Assembly: GCA_036023115.1 (NCBI GenBank)
Contig: JAYKKT010000037.1
Coordinates: forward strand, 248,001-312,000
Source: Brasenia schreberi
Taxonomy: Eukaryota; Streptophyta; Magnoliopsida; Nymphaeales; Cabombaceae
DNA length: 64,000 bases
Direction: 5' to 3'
The translations under genes were made by a program, and so were the position numbers. Shown here piece by piece: positions 53,623-64,000 of this stretch. The notes under the pieces are model-generated. The model made no database searches, had not been told where the DNA came from, and saw only the letters and a list, made by a program, of their open reading frames with translations. Numbering within the stretch: the first letter of the stretch is position 1; the number at the start of each line of letters is the position of its first letter.

Positions 53623-53740
53623 CTGGGCCTTGTGCAGAGTCGGTTCATGTAGAAAAACCTCATGAAAATTTTTTCAAAGAAAGTGTTTTAACCTTGTTTG
53701 TTGCATTTTCATACTTAGGACTTTTGAAAAGCATTGAAGC

Positions 53741-54978
53741 ATGTCGAGTCCAAGCTCCCAAGAGGTATCTAGCCACGGCTCATGCGCATCAAGTTCTCAC
53801 TATAGGAGGTTTTCGAAAAAGCAAAACAAACTAGAAGAGATTGAGGATTTTAGAAGGGATTTCGAGGCCAAGATCGTTGCTCTTAGCCAAGATGCTGAAA
53901 CAGGCGACTCATGTTCATCAAATGGCGAACCAAAGGCCAAGAAAAAATTTGAAAAACCTCGTAAACATAAAGAGACTTCCGCAATGGAAGGTAACCAATA
54001 CCACGAGTCCTTCACACACAAGGACCGTATTGGTTCCCGTTGTCCCTTAAGGGCACAACTGTCAAATGGTTGGCTTCCTACGACCTTAGCCAGTTCGCAA
54101 CTTTTGAAGAGTTAGTGAACTGCTTTATGCAGAGATTCTCGCATAACGTAGATGTCATGCTAACTTTAAACACCTTGAGGGATACAAAACAAGGTGTGAA
54201 CGAAGATGTACATATGTTTATCGTTCGTTGGAGGTCTCTCCTAGGTCAAGTGCAAGAGTCAATATCTGAAGGATGCGCAGTCATGCTCATCCTAGATAAT
54301 TTCAAAAACGAGTTGAAAACCTTTCTCTTGCTTCACGAAATCTCAACTTTCCATAAGTTGAAAAAGAAAGCATCCCTTTTCAAAACAAATTTGAAAAAAG
54401 CGATGTATGATCACTTATGGAAATGAAGTACAATTTCGAAAACTCGCTTAGAGAAGCCCAACACTTATGGGCTACCCACCGCGGACAAAAGGGCAAAATC
54501 CCATAAAATCGCCAATGTTCGAGTGGATCCAAGCATGGCAAGTGCTTCAAGAAATTTCGAAAAATTCGAAAATAAAAGAGAGAAAAGTTTTCAAAAACCC
54601 TTTGAAAGACGGGAGTACACTCCACTGGGGCAACTTGTATCGGAGGTCCTAGACCTCCTACTTGCCCAAGGCATGATCGAACTCCCCGAGATTCCCGAGG
54701 GAGTCACTTCAAAGGGGGGATTTTTAAACAAATTCTATAAGTATCATTGGCTCAAAGGCCATGATACAAAGCGGTATTTCTCCCTCCTAAATAAAATTGA
54801 GAACTTGATAGCAAAAGGCCGGCTTCAGGTCGCTGAAGAACCTGAGCCTGCCCAAACTATCTTCAAAGAACCCTTTCCCAAGCACGCAAGTACCAGTGGG
54901 AAGGGAAAAGAGGTATGTGCTCCCAAGCAATCATCCGGGGACCACCAAGAGTTCCGTCCCCGGTTAAACCAGTTTTGA
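53741..54978 (+). pseudogene. E9 gag
   Basis: This copy keeps the ATG (MSSPSSQEVSSHGSCASSS), followed by the short helical segment (KLEEIEDFRRDFEAKIVALSQ). After HESFTHKDR about 230 bases of the capsid start are missing and the frame shifts (junction near 54028). The capsid core follows from about 54040 (LKGTTVKWLASYDLSQF). A GGA-to-TGA stop is at 54424-54426. The same frame then continues through PFERREYTPLGQLVSEVLDLLLAQGMIELPE and a zinc knuckle that lacks its first Cys (YKYHWLKGHDTKRY), to a second deletion near 54925. Confidence 0.84.
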
Positions 54979-55588
54979 CAATTCAAGGCGCTCCAAATCT
55001 CTCGATTAGAGCCATGTTAAGTGCGAAACCCAGGTTGATCGTGGGGGAGGTGACAAGATCTGAGAGGATCTACCAACCCCCACATCTGCAAAGTGCTAAA
55101 AAGGTGGCCAGTGTGCTTGGACCCTCAAAAGCATGTATTCCTAGGGTTCCACCGAAAACGAACAAAGAAAATGTCATTTTAAAGGTATATGATTTCGAAA
55201 ACCATCTTTCAAAGATTCCTATCAACATGTCCATCCTAGAGTTACTACAAACTTCGCCTAGGCATAGACTAGTGTTAGAGAAAATTCTAGAAAGAGCAAA
55301 GGTTAGTTCGAACATTACCTCTGGATAGGTGCCTAGTCGGTGGGGGAGGAGGGCTCAACATCCTTCCACTTCATGTGGCGAACCAAATCAGAGTCACCTT
55401 GACATCCCTGAATCCTAGTCCCATCGTCATCACTGGATATGATGGGAATGCATCTAGACCACTAGGATCTATTGAACTCCCCATGGAAATGGGAGGGACA
55501 GCACACACGGGGGTGTTCTATGTCCTGGACATCCACCCCACTATAACCTGTTGTTAGGAAGGCCATGGATACACAGCTTGTGCACTGT
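54979..55588 (+). pseudogene. E9 protease region, cut by E10
   Basis: The overlapping frame from about 54915 reads GPPRVPSPVKPVLTIQGAP, GEVTRSERIYQPPHL and INMSILELLQTSPRHRLVLEK. A deletion near 55320 removes the segment before the active site. The active site itself reads LVGGGGG, the catalytic Asp codon GAT having become GGT (55339-55341). ITGYDGNASRPLGSIELPMEMGG follows, and the gene ends in the HPHYNLLLGRPWIHS region, where E10 inserted (target ACTGT, 55584-55588). Confidence 0.84.
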
Positions 55589-58500
55589 TGTAAACACCCC
55601 GAAATCCCACAAATTCCTTAAACAAACCTGGTTTTGTAAAAGCAGCCCCAAAGGGCCATTTTTGAGTCTGGAAACCCAGGAGCCTTCCAGACAACCCTGT
55701 ATATATGTCTTACAATCTGCATTTCAAAAATATATAATATAGCTTTTGAAAACCTTTTAAAAATATGTTTTTGAAACCCTGAAGCAGTTTGGCCCGATCA
55801 AGACAGGACCAGGAGAGCTAAGAAGAGCCCGGAACCGGAGCACATGTCAAGCCCGGCACAACAACTCTTGTATCACATCCACACCCCCAAGATCTCGAAC
55901 GTCCAAGACCCTGTTCTTATCAAAATATCATTTGAAGTCATTTCTGGAAGGCAAAAACGGAGGCGGACGACCATGTTGGCGAAGACCCAACGCAGACGGA
56001 GTACTGATGCTGTCAGGCCCCGCACGAATCGTCCGTTTCGAACCTAGCTCGAAGGAGTCAGAGTTCAGTTTGGATTGGATCTGGACCATATATATCCAAA
56101 TCCCAATCCAAACCCATATGTGGACTTGGATTTGGATTTGGATCCAGAGATCCAATCCAATATCCATATCCATGGCCCACATCACCTTCTCATAAATGGA
56201 GGTGGGGCCCACTTGAAATTCACGTGGGATATTGGGCATGAGAGAGAGTGGGGATGGAAAATATCAAGAGAGTTGTAATTAAGCTTGACTTGTGTGTCAA
56301 GTTTAGGGTTAATCATGTGGGTTAGCCTAATTGAGTGGGTTTAAGCTTGTAATTAGCCAAAACCCAACCTAGGGCTGCACCAACATGAGGTGGTTAAGGT
56401 CTATGGGCCATGCAAAGGGAGCTCCTTCACCTAAACCTAACCCAAAACACCTAATCCAAGCCTACCCCCCTAATCCACCCCTAATCTGAGCCTAATCACC
56501 TAACCCACTTCCCTAATCCTGGCCTAATCCCAACCTAATCACCTAACCCACTTCCCTAATCCTTCCCTAAACCTAGGTTAATTTCCCTAATCCTAGCCTA
56601 AACCTAGCCTAATCACCTAACCTAGCTCACTAAACCTCACCCTAAAACCCCACCACCTAACCTAGCCCTAAACCCCTAAACCATCCTTAGCCCACAATCT
56701 ACCCAAACCCCTAGTTTTCAAAATATCTGGCCCAACCCTTTTCAGCCCACCTTATCTACATACCACCCTACCTAAACCACCTAACCACTACCCCAAGCCC
56801 AGCCCTAACCGACCTACCCATCCCTATTTAAACCCCTCCCCTTGGGGGCGGGTTTTCCTATCTAGAAGGACCCTTTCCAGCCCAGCCGAGACCACTCTTC
56901 CCAGCCCAGCCGAACCTGCTCCACTTGCTCCACCTGCGCCACTACCATCCCTCCATCCCACCACCGCTTGCACAGCCATCTCCACCTCCTCCCGGCCGAG
57001 TCTCACAACCTGCCCATCTTCCCAGCCCAGCCGAACGCCATCTTCATTCCATTCGGTTAGTACCCCTTACTTCGTCTCGCCTTCTCTACTCCCTCTCCAC
57101 TCTCAGCCACCTAAACCCTACCACAACACCCTACCACAACATCCTACCACCAGTCGTTCCTCTTCGCTGCCACCCTTCTCACCCAGCCGAACCTAGTCAT
57201 CCTAGCAGCCCGCTACCACCACATTCCCTTAAGACTCCCATTCGGCCTACCCCTAAACTACCCTTAGGTCCATATTCCCTAACACTCTATACTCCCCATT
57301 CGTGACCCCACATATTCACTTGGCCCAGCCCTTTAATCCCCCATCATCAAGGCGACACCCCTTTGCTGCCGGCCCCCTTCGAGGCGCCTATCCCGCGCCC
57401 CACTTGCAGCCCGGCCAGCACCCTTTGTCATCCCCCCTCGCGGAGCTCCCGTTTGTAGCCCAAGGCGAAGCCCAAGCCCACGCTCAAGCAAGGCCTCTAC
57501 GGACCAGCTACTCATAAGTGCCTAAACTCGGTCTTTAGTTGTATACTTACTTGAGATTCAATTTGATACGGGGTTGTAATAACGGAGCATAGTCTCCCCC
57601 CGCTTGTAATAACGTGGCTTGGCACACCCACACACGTGCACTCTCTTAGTCGTGCACGATTTTGAACACACACGGGCCTAATCAGCCCCTAATACATAAG
57701 TATATATATTTTCATTTTCGAAGGGTTTTGCTTAAGTTGGGTGCGTTGTCTTTCAATTCAAGCATTCACACACATTGAGCTTTCGCTCTTATTTGAAAGA
57801 CCCAAGTAAGGGCCGACCTATATTTGGGTTTCATTTCATGTCGTGTGAGTAAGTCTTTCAATTCAAGCACTCTCACACACATTGAGCTTTCGCTCTTATT
57901 TGAAAGACCCAAGTAAGGGCCGACCTATACTATTTGGGTTTCATTTAATGTCGTGTGAGTAAGTCTTTCAATTCAAGCACTTTCACACACATTGAGCCTT
58001 CGCTCTTACTCCCAAGACCTTAGTAAAGGCCTTATTGCAGTTATATTTGGGTTTCATTTATGTCGTGTGTGTAGTACTTCAATTCAAGCACTTTCACACA
58101 CATTGAGCCTTCGCACTTACTCCCAAGACCTTAGTCAAGGCCATACTGCAATTTATATTTGGGTTTAATTTCATGTCATGTGTGTAAGTCTTTCAATTCC
58201 AGCACGCACCCACATTGAGCCTTCGCTCTTATTTGCAAGACCCGAGTAAGGGCTCATATACATAATCTATATACATATCTCCCTTCGGTTATTTCTCTTT
58301 GGTTATTTCCCTTCGGTTATTTCCCTTCGGCTATTTCCCTTCAGTTATTTCCCTTCAGTATTGTCTTTACATTTTGGGTTTTCCCTTTGGAGTAGCGTGA
58401 GTTTGCATTGCATCTACGCCATACCACGAGGTAGGACGCGTATTGCATCAAAGCAAGCCCCGCTCGAATTCGCCCACGTAGTGGAGTGTTCATAACACAC

Positions 58501-58873
58501 AAACTAGGTGGCCCGAAAAGGGATAAAAGAAAAGACTTAGGCATGTGCAAATCCACGTGATCTAAAACATGCAATCGCGTTTTAAAAAACCCGAAATAGA
58601 CACCTCGAACCGCTTCATAGACTTTCTCTCCAAAAACTCGATTTTTGCAAAGCGTACAGACTGACCCTTGCGCATCGGTGCAAGAAGGTCTGCGACGACA
58701 AGAGCTTACTTGCTCACAGTCGCCACGTTTAGAAGTCAGTGTTAAAAATATCTTCGCTAGCTTAGGTAAGCTAGCTGGCACGCCCTGTTTGCATACATAG
58801 GCCTTAGACACACGAGAGGATCCGCTCCAAACCCTGAAAAAGGCAAAGTGGCAGGGATTTTCGCGCGTCTACA
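55589..58873 (+). mobile_element. E10 5' LTR (A subfamily)
   Basis: It starts TGTAAACACCCCGAAATCCC and ends TCGCGCGTCTACA, 3285 bases. It has a GGAT stretch (56070-56170), a TATA-like CATAAATG (56191-56198) with a G-box 30 bases on (56221-56226), a CCTAATC-rich part, a proline-codon-rich part (56880-57480), four to five CACACATTGAGCYTTCGCTCTTA units (57600-58260), TTCGGTTATTTCCC repeats (58285-58350) and the U5 hairpin (58756-58775). The low-complexity frames here are not genes. Confidence 0.9.
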
Positions 58874-58878
58874 GAGAT

Positions 58879-58896
58879 TGGCACGCCCGGTGGGAC
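58879..58896 (+). promoter_or_regulatory. E10 primer binding site
   Basis: TGGCACGCCCGGTGGGAC, five bases inside the LTR. It matches E6 exactly. A second GGCACGCCC lies in U5 at 58777-58785. Confidence 0.82.
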
Positions 58897-59016
58897 GTGA
58901 GCCTTTCAAAAATCGAGTTTTTAAGTAGAAGTCTTGCGAAAATTTTGTAAAAAGGTGTCGTTTTAACTTGTTTTTCTTTGCTTGTACTTAGGATATTTTG
59001 AAAAAGCTTGAAAAGC

Positions 59017-61887
59017 ATGTCAAAATCCAATCCAAGTGAAGTGTCGAGCCAAGGCTCATGCGCATCAAGTTCTCACTCTAGGAGGATTTTCAAAAACAAA
59101 ATAAAACTAGATGAAATCGAGGACTTGAGAAGGGAGTTTTAGGCCAAAATCGATGCTCTCAGCCAAAAGGCTGAAGTAGGCGATTCATGTTCATCAAACG
59201 TTGAACAAAGGCCTAAAAAGAAATCTGAAAAACCTCGCAAGCACAAAGAGGCCTCCGTAATGGAAGGCAACAAATACCACGAGTCCTTCACACAAAAGGA
59301 CCGTAAAGCCCTACAGCAGTTGCGAAAAGGGCAGAATAAAGAGAAAAGAAGCTATGCCCTGTCTGATTTCCTTCCTATGGACTACGAAACAGACAGTGAC
59401 GATGAAATAGCGAACTTCCATCGGTATGATGGCATGGGAGACCCTAGGTCTCACTTGCAGCTTTTCTCACGTCGAGCCCATAAGAAGAAAAAGGACTCGA
59501 TGAAATGGGTGTATTGGTTCCCTCTATCCCTTAAGGGCACAGCTGCCAAATGGCTGGCTTCCTACGACTTAAGCCAGTTCGCTACTTTTGAAGAGTTAGC
59601 GAACTGCTTCATGCAAAGATTTGCACACAACGTAGAAGTCACGCCAACCCTGAATACCTTAAGGGATACAAAGCAAGGCATGAACGAAGACGTGCATGCC
59701 TTCATTATAAGATGGAGGTCGCTTTTGGGCCAAGTGCAAGAGCCCATACCCGAAGGATGCGCAGTAATGCTCATCCTGGATAATTTTAAAAGCGAGTTAA
59801 AAACCCTTCTCTCGCTCCATGAGATTTCAACTTTCCATAAGTTGATCAAAAAGGCCTCCCTTTTCGAAACCAACTTGCGAAAAGGGACATACGATCACTT
59901 ATGGAAAGGAAGTGCCGCTCCAAAAACCCGTTTGGAAAAGCCCATCGTATATGGGCTGCCCACGACGGACAAAGGGGCAAAGCCCCATAAAATCGCCAAT
60001 GTTCGGGTGGATCCAAGCATAGCGGGCACTTCCAAAAATTTTGAAAAATTAGAAAATAAGAGGGAACACAATTTTCAAAAACCGGTTGAAAAATGGGAGT
60101 ATACTCCGCTGGGGCAACCTGTGTCGGAGGTCCTAGACCTCTTACTTGCCCAGGGCATGATAGAACTCCCTGAAATCCCCGAAGGAGTCACGTCCAAAGG
60201 GGGGTATTTAAACCGATTTTGTAAGTATCATCGGCTCAAAGGCCATGATACCAAACGCTGCTTCTCTCTCTTAAATAAAATTGAGAACTTGATAGTAGAA
60301 GGCCGGCTCCAGGTCACTGCGGAACCTGAGCCACCTCAAGCTATCTTCAAAGAACCCTTTTCCAAACACGCCAGTGGCAGTGGGAAAGGAAAGGAGGTAT
60401 ATACCCTCACCATTTCCAAGGAACTAGCACAAAAGCCAGAACCTGGTCGACCTACTTGTGCGCCCATCCTTGTACTATACAAGAGGCCCGCCCAAGTCGT
60501 CATTCGGGGACCACCAAAAGTGGAAACCCCGATAAAACCAGTTTTGAAAATCTAAGGTTCTCCTCAGCTCATCCTTAGAGCCAAGTTTAGCGTGAACCCT
60601 AGGCTGGTCGTGGGGGAAGTCACTAGATCCGGGAGGATCTATCAACCCCTGCACCTTCAAGGTGCTCAAAAGGTGGTCAGTGTGCCTGGCCCCTCAAAAG
60701 CATGTATCCCTAGTGGTCTGCCAAAAGCAGATAAGGACAAAGTCATCCTAAATCCTTATGATTTCGAAAACCACCTTTCAAAGATTCCTATTCACATGTC
60801 TATCCTAGAGCTTATAAAAACCTCGCCTAGGCATAGACTTGTATTAGAGAAAATTCTAGAAAGGGCCAAGGTTGATTCGAACATAAGTCCGGAATCCTTG
60901 TCTGCCCAAGTGGCTTTATTAGGAGCAAAATCGCCCATCACTTTTTCGGAAGATGATGTAGATAGACCCTACGAAACCCATAACCAGGCCCTGCATATCG
61001 AGGTGGTTCTAAACAACCACTCTATGGACAGGTGCCTAGTCGATGGTGGAGGAGGGCTCAACATCCTTCCACTTCATGTGGCGTACAAAATCGGAGTCAC
61101 CTTGACTTCAGTGAACCCAAGCCCCATCGTTATCACTGGATATGATGGGAATGCATCTAGACCTTTAGGATCTATTGAACTCCCAATGGAAATGGGAGGG
61201 ATCGAACACACGGGGGTGTTCCATGTCTTGGACATCCACCCCCATTATAACCTGTTGCTGGGAAGGCCCTGGATACATAGTTTGTGCGCTGTGCCATCCA
61301 CCTTCCACAGGTGTGTTAAGATCCCTTTTAGGGACTAGGTCGTAGTGATCCTAGGTGAGAGTCACCCACAGCTTCAGGGGTTCATAAACTCCCCTTGTTT
61401 ATCAAGCTCCCAGGCCCATGAGGCTAACCTGGGGCAAATTATGGTTGAGCCACCTCGGCTCGTGTTGAACAACCCTAGGTAGGTTGTATATGTGAAGGGG
61501 CCGCCCAAAGCAGGCCCCCTCCCGACTTTAATCCTCTTAGGAAAACCCAAGCGTTCCCTATTTCCAAAGCCCCTAGACAAGAGGCCATACCAGCCTAATA
61601 TGGACGATAGCATGTTCCAGGACCACGACTTGTATCCAACTTTTTCAAAAAACAAAAAGTCGTGGAACATGTTGTTGAACATGGGCTACACGCCCTACAA
61701 GAGTCTAGGGGCACAAAACCAGGGTCTCCTAGAGCCCATCCTGCCTAGGGCCAACCCAAGCCGATATGGGATCGGCTATACTCCCCGAATACCGTTGGAG
61801 CCACCCCTTGTGACCACCTGGGTCAAGGGTGCCCCGGAGCCTATCTTAGAAGAGACCTACGATTTAGACCTCCTATTCCGAGTCTAA
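59017..61887 (+). pseudogene. E10 ORF1: gag, protease, G-patch with four nonsense codons
   Basis: The frame is continuous over 957 codons from ATG 59017 (MSKSNPSEVSSQGSCASSS), with no frameshift, but has stops at 59140-59142 (Glu position), 60553-60555 (Gln), 61336-61338 (Gln) and 61480-61482 (Lys). It has the full capsid region (FHRYDGMGDPRSHLQLF, FPLSLKGTAAKWL, FEELANCFMQRF, RWRSLLGQVQEPIPEG), the zinc knuckle CKYHRLKGHDTKRC, and an intact protease motif LVDGGGGLNIL (Asp about residue 676). It also has HPHYNLLLGRPW, the G-patch (61663-61779) and the common end YDLDLLFRV. It is the best template in the window for what ORF1 looks like. Confidence 0.9.
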
Positions 61888-61912
61888 CCCATAGTGTTTT
61901 CCCTTTGTAGGT

Positions 61913-62476
61913 ATGACGGAAGATCCCTTTTCTAAAAATACCAAAAACATTTAAAAAACTTAAAATCAAAAAAATCGAAAAACAAGAAAAACCAAAAACA
62001 ATGGAAAAACGAAAACTCGAAAAAAGAGTGCTTTGTATAGTTCCCAAAGTTCTTGTTTTACAAAAACCCAAAAAAATCGAAAATTTGGAAAATACCAAAA
62101 AGATTTTGTATATAGCTGCTCCTGGTAGGACTTTGGCAAAAGAAAAGGATTTCGAAAGAAACGTCGTCTGCATAGCCAGACCAAAAATTTCGAAATCACT
62201 TGAAAATCCAAGTACAAAACCAGGTCATTTTGAAAACCACGCATCAAGTTCCCTCGGGTCTATAGCCCACGAGAATGATCAAAGCCTAGAAGTGGATCCC
62301 CTTGAGGAAGATCCCACTTCTGAGCTCCCAGAATTTCATAGAATTCTCGATTTTGAAAGACCTTCCCAATCAGTAGGAGGAGATTTCATAGAGGTGAACC
62401 TAGGGGATGATTCCAATCCCAAAACCATCAAAATAGGCGCATGCTTGCATGAAACTGAAAAGTTAGCATTCATTGC
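61913..62476 (+). pseudogene. E10 ORF2 start, cut by E11
   Basis: ATG 61913 follows the pyrimidine-AG site. A stop and a frameshift come within 60 bases. From 62001 the frame has the Lys-rich repeats (KKIENLENTKKILYIA), the acidic linker, GGDFIEVNLGDDSNPK and CLHETEKLAFIA, where the next LTR begins. ATTGC (62472-62476) is the expected target duplicate. Confidence 0.84.
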
Positions 62477-63278
62477 TGTAAACACCCCAAATCTTCTATA
62501 TTTCAAAAACTCTCAAAAACACCAGAAAGCTCGTTTGAGCCAAAACGACGTCCTGTTTTGAAATGTGAAAACAGGTATAGAAGGCAAAAGAAAAGTCCAG
62601 GCAAGAAGAGGATTCGAGCCCAGAATTTCAGAAGCCACCCCCTGTTCAAAAACGGAAGAAAAAAGAGCCCGTTTGGAGAAAAGCCCGACAGAAGGGTAAA
62701 AATGTAATTTGGGTCAAAGAAAAAGCACAAAGCAGCTCCAAAATGCAGAAAGAAGCCCAGTACCTGAGGAAGTCGACAAAAGTCCGAGACACGTCCCGTC
62801 GGAATGAAGAACGGAATCCATGCGGCAATCTGAGTTCGATATCAATAGGAACCGGCCAAAAACCAAAACGGCGGACCGAAACAAACGCCGAAAAAGTCCT
62901 AAAAAGCAGAACACCGGTTGGAACAAAGACTTGGGGAAGACCCAGGCCAGAGTTGGGCATCCGATGAATCGAAGCCCGCTCGAAACCGACGGTGAAAAGC
63001 ACCAGAAAGGACCAGAAAACCAAGGAGCAGAAGAAAAATCTGGATTGGGTCTGGACCCAAAAATATCCAGATCCATATCCAAATTGTGTTTGGATTGGAT
63101 ATGGATCTCAAAAATCCAAGATCCGAGATCCGAGATCCAAACCCAAATAAATATTTAGACTGGATCTGGATCTCAAAATATCCGAGATCCGCGATCCAGA
63201 TCCACATTGAGTTTGGATTGGATCCGGATAGCCAGACCCAAATCCAAGACCCAATATCCAAGACCCACTTAAAACCTC

Positions 63279-63286
63279 TATAAATA
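63279..63286 (+). promoter_or_regulatory. E11 LTR TATA box
   Basis: TATAAATA after the GGAT array. The G-box is 62 bases downstream, further than in E2 and E3. Confidence 0.62.
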
Positions 63287-63745
63287 GAGGTGCTGGGCTT
63301 GAAAAAAAGTAGGAGGTGAGGCTCAAAGGGGAGAGGCTTTCACGTGAAAGCTTGGTGGGTGAGAGAGAAGAGAGAGAGAGGGAAGCAAGTCAAGAATAGT
63401 GGCTTGACTTTCCCCTTTTCAAGTTTTTTTTTACGTGAAACCTTGTTGGCCAAGGGACTTGAGGAAGCTGCACCAACCAAAGAACGTCCCCTACCTTGGC
63501 TGGGAGCATGGCGTGGTGGAGCTTGGCGGCTTGAGCGGCGGCTTGGAGCGGTGTTGCAACCAAGGTAGGTCCCCTAAGCCCTAACCTAACCCATCTTCCC
63601 TAACCTCTCTAGACCACCCATCCTAGCCAAACTTGCCCCTAAAACCACCACCAAACCAGCCAAGTGCTGGCCGTTTTTCACCAAGTCTCCTACCTAAGAC
63701 CACCACCTAAACACCACCCTAAACAACCTCCCTAAACCACCTAAA

Positions 63746-63996
63746 GTTCGGCCAAGTGCTGGCCGAACTTCCCTTTGAAACTACCTAGCTCGAGCCACCT
63801 TGGCTCGAGCCTTTTTCCTCCCCCATACTTACCCAAGTCAACCCAAGACAACCCCGCAACAACCTTGGCCGAACCTTAGAGCAAGTCACTCCTACTCGAG
63901 CCACCTTGGCTCGAGTTTCACAAGACCTTAACTAAGGCCAAGTGCTGGCCGTGTTCCATACTAAAACCATGCCACTCGAGCCACCTTGGCTCTAGT
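63746..63996 (+). repeat. Short perfect hairpins in the E11 LTR
   Basis: GTTCGGCC/GGCCGAAC (63746-63768, 8-bp arms, 7-base loop). GCTCGAGCCA/TGGCTCGAGC (63788-63810, 10-bp arms, CCT loop). ACTCGAGCCA/TGGCTCGAGT (63894-63916), with the outer G-C pair replaced by A-T. A third copy (63974-63996) has one mismatch. Confidence 0.6.
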
Positions 63997-64000
63997 CTCA

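Larger units (their letters stand above)
62477..64000 (+). mobile_element. E11 5' LTR, E4 family, runs off the window
   Basis: It starts TGTAAACACCCCAAATCTTC and reads as the reverse complement of the right part of the E4 LTRs (compare 22650-22745). It has a GGAT array (63050-63260), TATAAATA (63279), a G-box (63341-63346), then three CTCGAGCCACCTTGGCTCGAG-like hairpins between 63788 and 63996 and a GGCCAAGTGCTGGCC hairpin. As the E4 family with a plus orientation, it might be another non-autonomous copy; its interior is not visible. Confidence 0.85.

Overview
This window is a repeat-only stretch of a plant nuclear genome. Nearly every base belongs to nested LTR retrotransposons of the Ty3/gypsy superfamily, and I see no host gene, rRNA, tRNA or CRISPR array. 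The coding order is gag, aspartic protease, G-patch, then reverse transcriptase, RNase H, a second RNase H and integrase without a chromodomain. The second RNase H, LTRs of about 2-3 kb and a CHHC zinc knuckle place the elements in the plant Tat lineage (Tat/Ogre/Retand-like). No species can be named.

Layout, left to right. 1-8267: E1 (+), a piece of another family's LTR fused to a broken pol, then a 3' LTR (5404-8267). 8268-8510: 3' tail of an older element, E2 (+), whose 3' LTR is split (8511-10829 and 30243-31130) by E3. E3 (10830-30237, +, TSD TACAC) has lost most of pol, and its gag is split by E4 (13076-22745, minus strand, TSD TACAC), a young non-autonomous element carrying one 458-codon ORF. 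31131-32350: a protease scrap and a truncated LTR. 32351-48318: E6 (minus strand), with an uninterrupted 1296-codon pol, a crippled gag and protease, and two LTRs that are not siblings. Its right LTR contains a solo LTR, E7 (42785-45808, TSD CAACT). 48319-64000: a chain of plus-strand insertions, each interrupting the coding region of the one before (E8, then E9 at 50990, E10 at 55589, E11 at 62477); their 3' halves lie beyond the window.

Gag would form the particle, protease would mature it, RT and the RNases H would copy the RNA from the tRNA-primed PBS and the polypurine tract, and integrase would insert the DNA. No copy here has every part intact, so any recent movement (E4) must have used proteins supplied in trans.

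The most interesting signals are not the genes. Structured segments recur across subfamilies with compensatory changes: a 300-420 nt domain in the 3' untranslated region closed by complementary arms and containing a fixed-length 30-nt hairpin; a hairpin whose 3' arm runs into the polypurine tract; and two U5 hairpins, one next to a second copy of the PBS core. E4 keeps these signals and a G-patch while having lost capsid, protease and polymerase coding capacity. All calls come from reading the sequence; no alignment, folding or database search was run.
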